In this document: positions 1 to 5,781 of the stretch, piece by piece
How positions within the stretch are numbered: the stretch's first letter is position 1
Layout: the number at the start of each line of letters is the position of its first letter
Assembly (NCBI GenBank): GCA_030039815.1
Contig: JASHUW010000523.1
Coordinates: forward strand, 1-7,348
Origin: Alphaproteobacteria bacterium
Lineage (GTDB): Bacteria; Pseudomonadota; Alphaproteobacteria; ATCC43930; CGMCC-115725
Reading direction: 5' to 3'
DNA: 7,348 nucleotides
Program-made: the position numbers and the translations under genes
The notes under the pieces: model-generated
Told to the model about the DNA's origin: nothing
The model's database searches: none
What the model saw: the letters and a program-made list of their open reading frames with translations, nothing else

Positions 1-1039
1 CCGCCTGCGGGTAGTGGTCGAGCAAGCGGCGCATCCACACCGCGCCCGCCTCATCGTTCCAGCGCTCGACGCTGCCGCCCGGCCGGTCAATCTCGTATGG
101 GCTCATGCTGGCGTCGCCGACCATTACGACCTTGTAGTTGGGGTCGTAGGTACGCAAGATGTCCATGGTCGGGATCTGCTCGACATGGCGGCGGCGCGAG
201 TCCTTCCACACGCTCTCGTAGAGGCAGTTGTGGAAATAGAAATGCACAAGGTTCTTGAATTCGCCGCGCGCCGCCGAGAACAGCTCCTCGCAGACCCGGA
301 CATGGTCCTCCATCGACCCGCCGACATCGAGGAACAGGAGGAGCTTCACCGCGTTGTGCCGCTCCGGCACGAGCTTCAAGTCGAGCCAGCCGGCATTGTT
401 GGCGGTCGATTTGATCGTGTCGGGCAGGTCGAGCTCGAGGTCGGCGCCCTCGCGCGCGAACTGGCGCAGCCGGCGCAGCGCGATCTTGATGTTGCGGGTG
501 CCGAGTTCGATCGTGTCGTCGAGATTGCGGAACTCGCGCCGGTCCCAAATTTTGACCGCGCGGCGGTTCTTGCCCTCGTGCTGGCCGATGCGCACCCCTT
601 CCGGGTTGTAGCCATGCGCGCCAAACGGCGAGGTGCCGGCGGTGCCGATCCATTTGCTGCCGCCCTGATGCCGGCCCTTCTGTTCGGCAAGGCGCTGGCG
701 CAGCGTCTCCATTAGCTTTTCCCAGCCGCCCATCGCCTCGATCTGCGCTTTTTCCTCCTCGGTCAAGTAGCGCTCGGCGAGCTTGCGCAGCCATTCCTCG
801 GGCAGTTCGGTCATCGGGTCGGTCGGGGTTTCGAGCCCCTTGAAGCATTGCCCGAAGACGCGGTCGAAGCGGTCGAGATAGCGCTCGTCCTTGACCAGGG
901 TCGCGCGCGACAGGAAGTAGAAATCGTCGATGTCGAACGCCGCGACGCCTTCCCGCATCGCCTCCATCAGGGTGAGGTACTCGCGCAGGCTCGTCGGTAC
1001 CTTCGCCGCGCGCAATTCGAGGAAGAAGGTAGTGAACAC
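1..1039 (-). CDS. CoxE-like VWA domain protein, partial (C-terminus outside window)
   Basis: This is a VWA-domain protein of the CoxE-like family that partners MoxR ATPases. The reading frame is open from a GTG at 1039 to the window edge: 346 complete codons, ending in LLDHYPQA. The start reads V(M)FTTFFLELRAAKVPTSLREY, the usual N-terminus of this family, and the GTG lies 10 nt after the stop of the preceding gene. The N-terminal half is a helical CoxE-type region with a conserved stretch around GTAGTSPFGAHGYNPEG. The VWA domain follows: its metal-site (MIDAS) motif is D238-V-G-G-S242-M, with glycine in place of the usual first serine, and the later conserved segment is VVMVGDAS with D309. 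I see no signal peptide, so it is probably cytoplasmic. It likely works with the MoxR ATPase two genes upstream in assembling or remodelling a client; the client cannot be inferred. Perhaps 40-50 residues are missing at the C-terminus, judged from memory of family length. Confidence 0.88.
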   Translation of the reverse strand, partial: MFTTFFLELRAAKVPTSLREYLTLMEAMREGVAAFDIDDFYFLSRATLVKDERYLDRFDRVFGQCFKGLETPTDPMTELPEEWLRKLAERYLTEEEKAQIEAMGGWEKLMETLRQRLAEQKGRHQGGSKWIGTAGTSPFGAHGYNPEGVRIGQHEGKNRRAVKIWDRREFRNLDDTIELGTRNIKIALRRLRQFAREGADLELDLPDTIKSTANNAGWLDLKLVPERHNAVKLLLFLDVGGSMEDHVRVCEELFSAARGEFKNLVHFYFHNCLYESVWKDSRRRHVEQIPTMDILRTYDPNYKVVMVGDASMSPYEIDRPGGSVERWNDEAGAVWMRRLLDHYPQA

Positions 1040-1049
1040 GCTTCTACAC

Positions 1050-1412
1050 TCAAGGCAGCGGCTTCAACAGGCCGGCCAGTTGGACGGTATCGATGTCGCC
1101 ATCCCAGTACGCGATGATTGCCGCCTCGTTCAGGGTGACCCAAGCTGCAACCGCCCGTTCGTCGTCGGATGATAACTGACCGGCGATGAGGTGGGGGGAA
1201 GGACGCACACCCATCACCGCGGTGTTGTCGATGTTCATCTGGTTGCCGTGGGTCATGTTGATCTTGACCCGCACGTCGTGGCGCGCATTGCCGCGCGGGC
1301 CGACCCACACCGTCATCGGCAACCCAGTGGTGCGCGGATAGAGGTTCGCCATCTCGAACAGCTCGTCGGTCTCTGCCGCGCTGGTCTCTTGAGTTTTGAG
1401 ATCGTCCGGCAT
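1050..1412 (-). CDS. Conserved-looking hypothetical protein between moxR and the VWA gene
   Basis: I do not recognise a named domain. The product is about 120 residues with no signal peptide, membrane segment or cysteine cluster. An acidic, probably flexible N-terminus (PDDLKTQETSAAETDELFEM) is followed by a compact, likely alpha/beta body containing TGLPMTVWVGPRGNARHDVR, then a helix rich in acidic residues (LSSDDERAVAAWVTLNEAAI) and the segment YWDGDIDTVQL. I recall unnamed alphaproteobacterial proteins with similar LFEMANL..TGLPM.VW and ARHDVRVK segments, but cannot verify this here. Two starts are possible: GTG at 1418, overlapping the moxR stop, and ATG at 1412. I prefer 1412 because AGG lies 5 nt before it, whereas it abuts the GTG. 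Stop is TGA at 1052-1050, 10 nt before the VWA gene. This tight packing suggests co-translation and a role with MoxR and VWA, which is inference. Confidence 0.82.
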   Translation of the reverse strand: MPDDLKTQETSAAETDELFEMANLYPRTTGLPMTVWVGPRGNARHDVRVKINMTHGNQMNIDNTAVMGVRPSPHLIAGQLSSDDERAVAAWVTLNEAAIIAYWDGDIDTVQLAGLLKPLP

Positions 1413-1414
1413 GC

Positions 1415-2263
1415 TCACCTGCTTTCTCGCCGGTTGAGGAACGCCAGGCGCTCGAAGAGGTGCACATCCTGCTCGTTTTTCAACAGCGCGCCGTGCAGGG
1501 GCGGGATCAGCTTCTTTGGGTCGCGCTGGCGCAGGGTGTCCGCGTCGATATCCTCGACAAGAAGCAGCTTGAGCCAGTCGAGTAGCTCCGAGGTCGACGG
1601 CTTTTTCTTCAGCCCCGGCACCTCGCGCACGTCGAAGAAGATGGTCAGCGCCTCCTGCACGAGCTCCTGCTTCAGCCCCGGGAAATGCACCTCGACGATC
1701 TTTTCCATGGTCTCGCGGTCAGGGAAGCGGATGTAGTGGAAAAAGCAGCGGCGCAGGAACGCGTCGGGCAACTCCTTTTCGTTGTTCGAGGTGATCATCA
1801 CGATGGGCCGCTGCCGGGCGACGATGGTCTTCTTGAGCTCGTAGACAAAGAACTCCATGCGGTCGAGTTCGAGCAGCAGGTCGTTGGGGAATTCGATATC
1901 GGCCTTGTCGATCTCGTCGATCAGCAGCACCGGCGCGGTGTCGGCGTCGAACGCGTCCCACAATTTGCCGGGCTTGATGTAATTGGCGATGTCGTGCACC
2001 CGCTCGTCGCCGAGCTGGCCGTCGCGCAGCCGCGAGACGGCGTCGTATTCGTAAAGGCCCTGCTGCGCCTTGGTCGTCGATTTGATATGCCAGGTGATGA
2101 GCTCGCGTTCCAGTCCCTTCGCCACCTCATGCGCGAGGATGGTCTTGCCGGTGCCCGGCTCGCCCTTGACGAGCAGCGGCCGCTCGAGCGCGATCGCGGC
2201 ATTGACCGCGACCTGCAAATCCTGGGTCGCGACGTAAGTTTCGGTGCCCTCAAAGCGCTGCAT
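1415..2263 (-). CDS. MoxR-family AAA+ ATPase
   Basis: This 282-residue AAA+ ATPase of the MoxR clade hydrolyses ATP, usually as a hexamer, and remodels or activates partner proteins together with a VWA protein. Visible motifs are Walker A GEPGTGKT (34-41), Walker B LLIDEID (113-119, catalytic E117), sensor 1 around N160 in ITSNNEKELPD (157-167), arginine-finger candidates R171/R172, and a C-terminal lid region with KPSTSELLDWLKLL (221-234). The length is about normal for the shorter MoxR proteins, which consist of the AAA+ module and lid only. The start is ATG at 2263; no strong Shine-Dalgarno sequence precedes it. The stop TGA (1417-1415) lies beside or overlaps the start of the next gene, indicating translational coupling. 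It lies 116 nt downstream of tatA on the same strand, and that gap holds two hairpins. It is cytoplasmic. The client complex is unknown: no carbon monoxide dehydrogenase, denitrification or methanol dehydrogenase gene is visible. Confidence 0.93.
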   Translation of the reverse strand: MQRFEGTETYVATQDLQVAVNAAIALERPLLVKGEPGTGKTILAHEVAKGLERELITWHIKSTTKAQQGLYEYDAVSRLRDGQLGDERVHDIANYIKPGKLWDAFDADTAPVLLIDEIDKADIEFPNDLLLELDRMEFFVYELKKTIVARQRPIVMITSNNEKELPDAFLRRCFFHYIRFPDRETMEKIVEVHFPGLKQELVQEALTIFFDVREVPGLKKKPSTSELLDWLKLLLVEDIDADTLRQRDPKKLIPPLHGALLKNEQDVHLFERLAFLNRRESR

Positions 2264-2286
2264 GAACGATCAACCCGCTGTTATCT

Positions 2287-2310
2287 CCCGCATCACATAG
2301 CCTGTGCGGG
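2287..2310. other. Hairpin in the moxR leader
   Basis: CCCGCA at 2287-2292 is complementary to TGCGGG at 2305-2310, giving a 6-bp stem with a 12-nt loop. It would lie about 23 nt before the moxR start in the mRNA. No T-run follows on either strand, so it does not look like a classical terminator. It may be chance in GC-rich DNA. Confidence 0.3.
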
Positions 2311-2334
2311 TGCGACTGACCAGCGCAGCAATCG

Positions 2335-2356
2335 CCGTGCCGCCCTCGCGGCACGG
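2335..2356 (-). terminator. Strong hairpin downstream of tatA, possible attenuator or terminator without a U-tract
   Basis: CCGTGCCGC (2335-2343) and GCGGCACGG (2348-2356) form a perfect 9-bp stem around the 4-nt loop CCTC. It starts 23 nt after the tatA stop and lies before moxR on the same strand. In the minus-strand direction the sequence after the stem is GCGATTGCTG, with no U-run, so it does not meet the usual intrinsic-terminator rule. It could weaken read-through from tatA into moxR or protect the tatA mRNA 3' end. A second small inverted repeat, GGCTC..GAGCC, sits at about 2357-2374. The rest of the 2264-2379 gap shows no gene. Confidence 0.4.
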
Positions 2357-2379
2357 GGCTCAGATCAGGGAGCCGCCTG

Positions 2380-2637
2380 TCAGGCGTGTTCGTGCGGGCG
2401 TTCGGTGACGGTCGCGGCCGGCGAGTTTGGGTTGGTCGCCGCCGTGGTCGGCGGAATGACCTGCGCCTGGGGCGGCGGCGGGTTGGCGGCCGGCGGCTCT
2501 TCTTCCGCCATGCCAGCTTTGAAAGCCTTGATGCCCTTCGCGAAATCGCCCATCACCCGGGGCAGCTTGCCGGCGCCGAACAACACCAGGACAATGGCCA
2601 GGACAACCAGCCAATGCACTAAACTCATCGAACCCAT
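2380..2637 (-). CDS. tatA: Sec-independent protein translocase subunit TatA
   Basis: TatA is the pore-forming subunit of the twin-arginine translocase, which exports folded proteins across the inner membrane after TatBC recognises their signal peptide. The 85-residue product has the standard layout: a short N-terminus (MGSMSLVHW), one membrane helix (about 7-20, VHWLVVLAIVLVLF), the hinge GAGKLP (21-26), an amphipathic helix RVMGDFAKGIKAFKAGM (27-43), an acidic EEE (45-47), and a flexible proline/alanine-rich tail ending in PHEHA. I chose ATG at 2637 because MGS..S(I/L/V)(W/V)HW is the usual family start and GGGG lies 7 nt upstream. The frame continues up to an ATG at 2664, but that adds MLFDCRGRA, atypical for TatA; an internal ATG at 2628 is also possible. 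tatB and tatC are not adjacent, so tatA is separated from its partners here. The divergent neighbour is the serine hydrolase. Confidence 0.93.
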   Translation of the reverse strand: MGSMSLVHWLVVLAIVLVLFGAGKLPRVMGDFAKGIKAFKAGMAEEEPPAANPPPPQAQVIPPTTAATNPNSPAATVTERPHEHA

Positions 2638-2666
2638 CGCACGACCCCGGCAGTCAAAGAGCACTC

Positions 2667-2672
2667 TTTATA
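2667..2672 (-). promoter_or_regulatory. Candidate -10 box for tatA
   Basis: Read on the minus strand, TATAAA lies at 2672-2667, about 30 nt before the chosen tatA start. It is the most AT-rich hexamer in the divergent intergenic region. The best-placed -35 candidate is TTCGCG, a poor match, so this is a guess by position and composition. Confidence 0.3.
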
Positions 2673-2681
2673 GCAGGTTTC

Positions 2682-2705
2682 CCGCCGCATCGCGAATCGC
2701 GGCGG
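2682..2705. other. Inverted repeat in the divergent tatA/hydrolase intergenic region
   Basis: CCGCCGC (2682-2688) and GCGGCGG (2699-2705) form a 7-bp stem around the 10-nt loop ATCGCGAATC. The loop contains the palindromic core TCGCGA. It sits between the divergent starts at 2637 and 2769, just upstream of the candidate tatA -10 box. It could be an operator for both genes or a chance GC palindrome. Nothing else recognisable lies in 2638-2768 beyond this, the -10 candidate and the hydrolase ribosome binding site. Confidence 0.3.
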
Positions 2706-2753
2706 CCGGGGTACGACTTCGTGCCGCGTTCCCGTAAAGTCAAGACTCGTCCG

Positions 2754-2759
2754 AAGGAG
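2754..2759 (+). promoter_or_regulatory. Ribosome binding site that fixes the hydrolase start
   Basis: AAGGAG at 2754-2759 lies 9 nt before ATG at 2769. It is a strong Shine-Dalgarno match and argues for 2769 over the in-frame ATG-like extension starting at 2721, which has no such site and adds a basic stretch (MPRSRKVKTRPKEP) not expected in the family. Confidence 0.75.
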
Positions 2760-2768
2760 CCGTTATTC

Positions 2769-3869
2769 ATGAGTTATGTACCGCCTGCCGAGCCTGCCGT
2801 CTGGGAGGAGCGCCGCTCGTCCGTTTATGACGCCGCCGCCAGCTTCGCCGCAGAGAACGAGACCAAATGGAGCCGCGACCTGGCGACGGAAATTCCGCGT
2901 CAGTTTGATGAGGAGCCGCCGTGGAATGCGGTGCTGGGACCGGTGCGGCCGCGCGGCGGGCCGAATGGCCTTATCCTCAAGGGCGGACATATCGTCGCGG
3001 AATGGGGCAACACGCGGCAGATCGACCAGACCTTCAGCGTCGCCAAGAGCTATTTGTCGATCCTTGCGGGTCTGGCTTTTGACCGCGGGCTCATTCGCGA
3101 CGTGCACGAGCCGGTGTGCCGCACCCCGGGAGTCGATTGGGGCGACGACGACGGCTTCGCCCCGCCGCACAACGACAAGATCACCTGGCACCATCTGCTC
3201 CAGCAGACCTCCGAATGGGAAGGGACGCTGTGGGACAAACCCGATCTGATCGACCGCAACCGGCGGGTCGGCGGCCAGACAGGCACGGCGAAAAAAGGCA
3301 CGCATCGCGACCTCGCCGAACCGGGCGGCTACTGGGAATACAACGACGTGCGCATCAACCGGCTGAGCCTCGCGCTGCTCCGGCTCTGGAAACGCCCACT
3401 GCCCGAGGTCTTCCGCGAGCTGGTGATGGACCCGATCGGCGCATCGCGCGACTGGGAGTGGCGCGGCTACCGCAACTCGACGGTCACGGTCGCGGGCCGG
3501 GCGGTCGAGTCGGTCGCCGGCGGCTCGCACTGGGGTGGCGGCGTCTTCATTCACGCCCGCGATCAGGCGCGTATCGGCCTGTTGATGCAGCGCAGCGGGG
3601 TGTGGGGCGAGAAACGCATCCTCTCCGAGGAATGGATCAGGCGCAGCCGCGTGCCGTGCGACCTGTTTCCGATCTACGGATATCTGTGGTGGCTCAACAC
3701 CGAGCGGCGACGCTATCCGAGCGCGCCTGCCGGCAGCTATTATGCCTCGGGCGCCGGCGGCAACCAGACCTGGGTTGATCCCGAGCACGATCTGGTCGCG
3801 GTTGTGCGCTGGACCGATCCGGCGGCGATGGACCGCTTCATGGGCCTCGTCATGGCCGCGATCGGATAA
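2769..3869 (+). CDS. Beta-lactamase-related serine hydrolase (class C/esterase fold)
   Basis: This 366-residue protein belongs to the beta-lactamase-related serine hydrolase superfamily (COG1680-like), which includes class C beta-lactamases, DD-peptidases and esterases acting through an acyl-enzyme. The nucleophile motif is S90-V-A-K93 in QTFSVAKSYLSILAG. The second motif is Y191-N-D193 in YWEYNDVRIN, where enzymes such as AmpC have Y-S-N. The third, C-terminal motif is probably ASGAGGNQTWVDP (326-338), in the place of the usual K/H-T/S-G followed by a GxGGQ-type strand. No hydrophobic signal sequence is present at the N-terminus (MSYVPPAEPAVWEERR), so the enzyme is predicted to be cytoplasmic, which argues against a classical wall DD-peptidase or secreted beta-lactamase. 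The start is set by AAGGAG. The stop is 11 nt before minC, so the two may share a transcript. The substrate is unknown; a small-molecule esterase or amidase is the safest guess. Confidence 0.88.
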   Translation: MSYVPPAEPAVWEERRSSVYDAAASFAAENETKWSRDLATEIPRQFDEEPPWNAVLGPVRPRGGPNGLILKGGHIVAEWGNTRQIDQTFSVAKSYLSILAGLAFDRGLIRDVHEPVCRTPGVDWGDDDGFAPPHNDKITWHHLLQQTSEWEGTLWDKPDLIDRNRRVGGQTGTAKKGTHRDLAEPGGYWEYNDVRINRLSLALLRLWKRPLPEVFRELVMDPIGASRDWEWRGYRNSTVTVAGRAVESVAGGSHWGGGVFIHARDQARIGLLMQRSGVWGEKRILSEEWIRRSRVPCDLFPIYGYLWWLNTERRRYPSAPAGSYYASGAGGNQTWVDPEHDLVAVVRWTDPAAMDRFMGLVMAAIG

Positions 3870-3880
3870 GAGGGGAGCGG

Positions 3881-4558
3881 ATGGCTGCGGGCAATGTCGT
3901 GCAGGGTGCGCTGTTCACCGTGATGGTGGTCCGCGCCGCATCGCTGCGCGACGACGCCTTCGAGCACGAGCTGGCGCGGCAGATCGCGCGCAGCCCGCGG
4001 TTCTTTCAGAACGCGCCGGTGGTGCTCGATCTGCGCGGTGTCGAGAACCTGACCGAGGCGAGCGAGTTCGAGACGGTGAAGGGAAAGCTGCGCGAGCTGA
4101 CCCTGACGCTGGTCGGCGTGCAGAACGCGCAGCCGGCGCAGCTGGAAGCGGCGACCGAAGCCGGGCTGGCGAGCTTCGCGCCGACCTCGGGCGGCGGGCA
4201 GGCGCGGGCCGAGCGCAACACGCCGCCGCTGCCCAAGACGCGGCTCGTTACCGAACCGGTGCGCTCGGGAACGCAAATCTATGCGCGCGGCAGCGACCTC
4301 ATCGTCACCGCCGCGGTCAGCCCAGGCGCCGAGCTTGTCGCCGACGGCAACATTCATGTTTACGGCGCGCTGCGCGGCCGGGCGCTCGCCGGCGCCAGCG
4401 GCGACACGGCGGCGCGGATCTTCTGCACGCGCCTCGAAGCCGAGCTCGTCAGCATCGCCGGGCGCTATCTCGTCAGCGAGCAGCTGCCGCCCGGCATGCA
4501 ATCGACGCCGGTGCAGATCGCTCTTGTCGATGACCAGTTGACCATTACAAGGAATTGA
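3881..4558 (+). CDS. minC: Septum site-determining protein MinC
   Basis: MinC is the FtsZ-polymer inhibitor of the Min system, recruited to the membrane by MinD-ATP. The 225-residue length is close to E. coli MinC (231). The N-terminal FtsZ-interacting domain spans about 5-100 (VQGALFTVMVV; FFQNAPVVLDLRGV), and a polar proline/glycine-rich linker covers about 101-124. The C-terminal beta-helix domain, which dimerises and binds MinD, begins at P-V-RSGTQIYARG (126-137) and carries GNIHVYGALRGRALAGASGD (156-175) and RIFCTRLEAELVSIAGRY (179-196), the family signature. ATG at 3881 is preceded by GAGGGGAG with good spacing. It lies 11 nt after the hydrolase gene and 104 nt before minD, a looser join than minD-minE. 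All signature segments are present, so it should be functional. Confidence 0.96.
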   Translation: MAAGNVVQGALFTVMVVRAASLRDDAFEHELARQIARSPRFFQNAPVVLDLRGVENLTEASEFETVKGKLRELTLTLVGVQNAQPAQLEAATEAGLASFAPTSGGGQARAERNTPPLPKTRLVTEPVRSGTQIYARGSDLIVTAAVSPGAELVADGNIHVYGALRGRALAGASGDTAARIFCTRLEAELVSIAGRYLVSEQLPPGMQSTPVQIALVDDQLTITRN

Positions 4559-4662
4559 CGCTCATCTTTGCAGCGAGGGGATGGGGCCGAAAGCGAGGTT
4601 GCCAAACTTGCAGGGGAACAAAAATCGCTGAACGTGCGTAAAGGGCCAGAGGGGAGGCCAGG
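4559..4662 (+). other. minC-minD intercistronic region with strong minD ribosome binding site
   Basis: This 104-nt gap within the min operon holds no clear gene. A 16-codon ATG frame (4581-4631, MGPKARLPNLQGNKNR) is present, but the purine-rich GCGAGGGG abuts its ATG, so initiation there is doubtful. AGAGGGGAGG (4648-4657) lies 5 nt before the minD TTG and is an excellent Shine-Dalgarno match. It is flanked by GGCC at 4644-4647 and 4656-4659, a possible 4-bp stem. An alternative pairing of GCCA (4657-4660) with TGGC (4664-4667) would cover the start codon. A TTGACG overlaps the minC stop, but I find no convincing -10 box for an internal promoter. Confidence 0.5.
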
Positions 4663-5475
4663 TTGGCGAAGGTAATTGTGGTCACGTCGGGCAAGGGCGG
4701 CGTCGGCAAGACGACGACCTCCGCCGCGTTCGCCGCGGGTTTGGCGCTGCGCGGCCACAAGACCGTCGTGATCGATTTCGACGTCGGCCTGAGGAACCTT
4801 GACCTGGTGATGGGGTGCGAGCGCCGCGTCGTGTTCGATTTCATCAATGTGATCAACGGCGACGCCAACCTCAACCAGGCGCTCATCAAGGACAAGCGCC
4901 ACGACAACCTGTTCATCTTCCCGACCTCGCAGACGCGCGACAAGAACGCGCTGAAGCGCGAGGGCGTCGAGCGGGTCATGGAGGAGCTGAAGCAGCAATT
5001 CGAATACATCATCTGCGACAGCCCCGCCGGCATCGAGCATGGGGCGATCACCGCGCTCTATTTCGCCGACAGCGCGATCATCGTCACCAACCCGGAAGTC
5101 TCCTCGGTGCGCGACAGCGACCGAATCATCGGCATCCTCGCTTCCAAATCGCGTCGCGCCGAGCGCAACGAGCCGGCGGTCGATGTCCACCTGCTGCTGA
5201 CCCGCTACGACCCGGTTCGCGTCGCCAAGGGCGAGATGCTGGCGGTTGACGACGTCAAGGAGATTTTGTCGATCCCGCTTCTGGGGGTGATCCCCGAGTC
5301 GGAATCGGTGTTGCGGGCGTCGAACACGGGAACCCCCGTAGTATTCGACGAGGAAAGCCCGGCGGGCCGGGCCTATCTCGATGCGGTGGCGCGGTTCCTG
5401 GGCGAGCAGCGCGAGATGCGCTTCGTCACGCCCCAGCGGCGCAGCTTCTTCCGGGCACTCTTTGGTAGGGTGTAG
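4663..5475 (+). CDS. minD: Septum site-determining ATPase MinD (TTG start)
   Basis: MinD is the deviant-Walker ATPase that dimerises on the inner membrane with ATP, carries MinC, and is released by MinE, producing polar oscillation or a gradient. The 270-residue protein matches E. coli MinD in length. Motifs are the deviant Walker A KGGVGKTT (11-18, signature K11, K16), VIDFDVGLRNLDLVMGCERR (36-55, switch region with D38/D40), and Walker B-like YIICDSPAGIEHGA (115-128). The C-terminal membrane-targeting amphipathic helix is at about 258-270 (QRRSFFRALFGRV), with the usual basic and phenylalanine/leucine faces. The start is TTG at 4663, supported by AGAGGGGAGG 5 nt upstream and by the exact family start (M)AKVIVVTSGKGGVGKT; no ATG or GTG fits. 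The rare start with an excellent ribosome binding site may tune MinD dose. The stop is 6 nt before minE. Confidence 0.97.
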   Translation: MAKVIVVTSGKGGVGKTTTSAAFAAGLALRGHKTVVIDFDVGLRNLDLVMGCERRVVFDFINVINGDANLNQALIKDKRHDNLFIFPTSQTRDKNALKREGVERVMEELKQQFEYIICDSPAGIEHGAITALYFADSAIIVTNPEVSSVRDSDRIIGILASKSRRAERNEPAVDVHLLLTRYDPVRVAKGEMLAVDDVKEILSIPLLGVIPESESVLRASNTGTPVVFDEESPAGRAYLDAVARFLGEQREMRFVTPQRRSFFRALFGRV

Positions 5476-5481
5476 GGCGTG

Positions 5482-5781
5482 ATGGGGTTCTTCCGCGCAC
5501 TGTTTCAGCCAAAGCGAACCAGCGCTCAGGTCGCCAAGGAACGCCTCAAGATCGTGCTCGCCCATGAGCGGGCAAGCAACCGAGCGCCCGATTTCCTGCC
5601 GACCCTGCAGAAGGAATTGCTGGCGGTCGTCGGCCGCTATGTCGAGATCAGCGAGGACGGCATCCGCGTGACGCTCGGTGCGTCCGGCGGTACCTCCACG
5701 CTCGAGATCAACATCGAGATCGAGGGCGGCAAGGTGAAAAAAGGCGGCCCCTCCGGCTCCGCGCTCAGCCCCGCGGTGTAA
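5482..5781 (+). CDS. minE: Cell division topological specificity factor MinE
   Basis: MinE stimulates MinD ATPase activity and displaces MinC, restricting division inhibition to the poles. The 99-residue product is slightly longer than E. coli MinE (88). It has the N-terminal membrane-targeting segment MGFFRALFQ (1-9), the anti-MinCD helix AKERLKIVLAHER (18-30) that contacts MinD, and the topological specificity domain with FLPTLQKELLAVVGRYVEIS (38-57) and LEINIEIE (74-81). A short polar tail (GGKVKKGGPSGSALSPAV) follows. Two adjacent starts exist, GTG at 5479 and ATG at 5482; AGGG at 5474-5477, overlapping the minD stop, is better spaced for ATG. Its last 17 nt overlap the 3' end of the convergent queG. 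Confidence 0.95.
   Translation: MGFFRALFQPKRTSAQVAKERLKIVLAHERASNRAPDFLPTLQKELLAVVGRYVEISEDGIRVTLGASGGTSTLEINIEIEGGKVKKGGPSGSALSPAV

Noticed and set aside
14..848. Open frames on both strands (14-715 plus; 87-848 minus)
   Set aside because: The real frame here is the GTG-started VWA protein running off the window edge, with a MIDAS motif and family N-terminus. The others are out of frame with it.
1685..2737. A 350-codon plus-strand frame opposite moxR and tatA
   Set aside because: It crosses two well-supported genes and their intergenic region, which a real gene would not be expected to do. Its composition is shadow-like.
2763..3788. A 341-codon minus-strand frame opposite the serine hydrolase
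   Set aside because: It is antisense to a gene with SVAK and YND motifs and a strong ribosome binding site, and the translated product shows no recognisable domain.
4555..4583. TTGACG overlapping the minC stop as an internal minD promoter
   Set aside because: At 17-nt spacing the -10 position reads GGGATG, which is not a plausible -10 box.
4581..4631. A 16-codon ATG frame between minC and minD as a leader peptide
   Set aside because: The only purine-rich tract abuts the ATG with no spacer, the length is within chance, and the peptide has no regulatory codon run.
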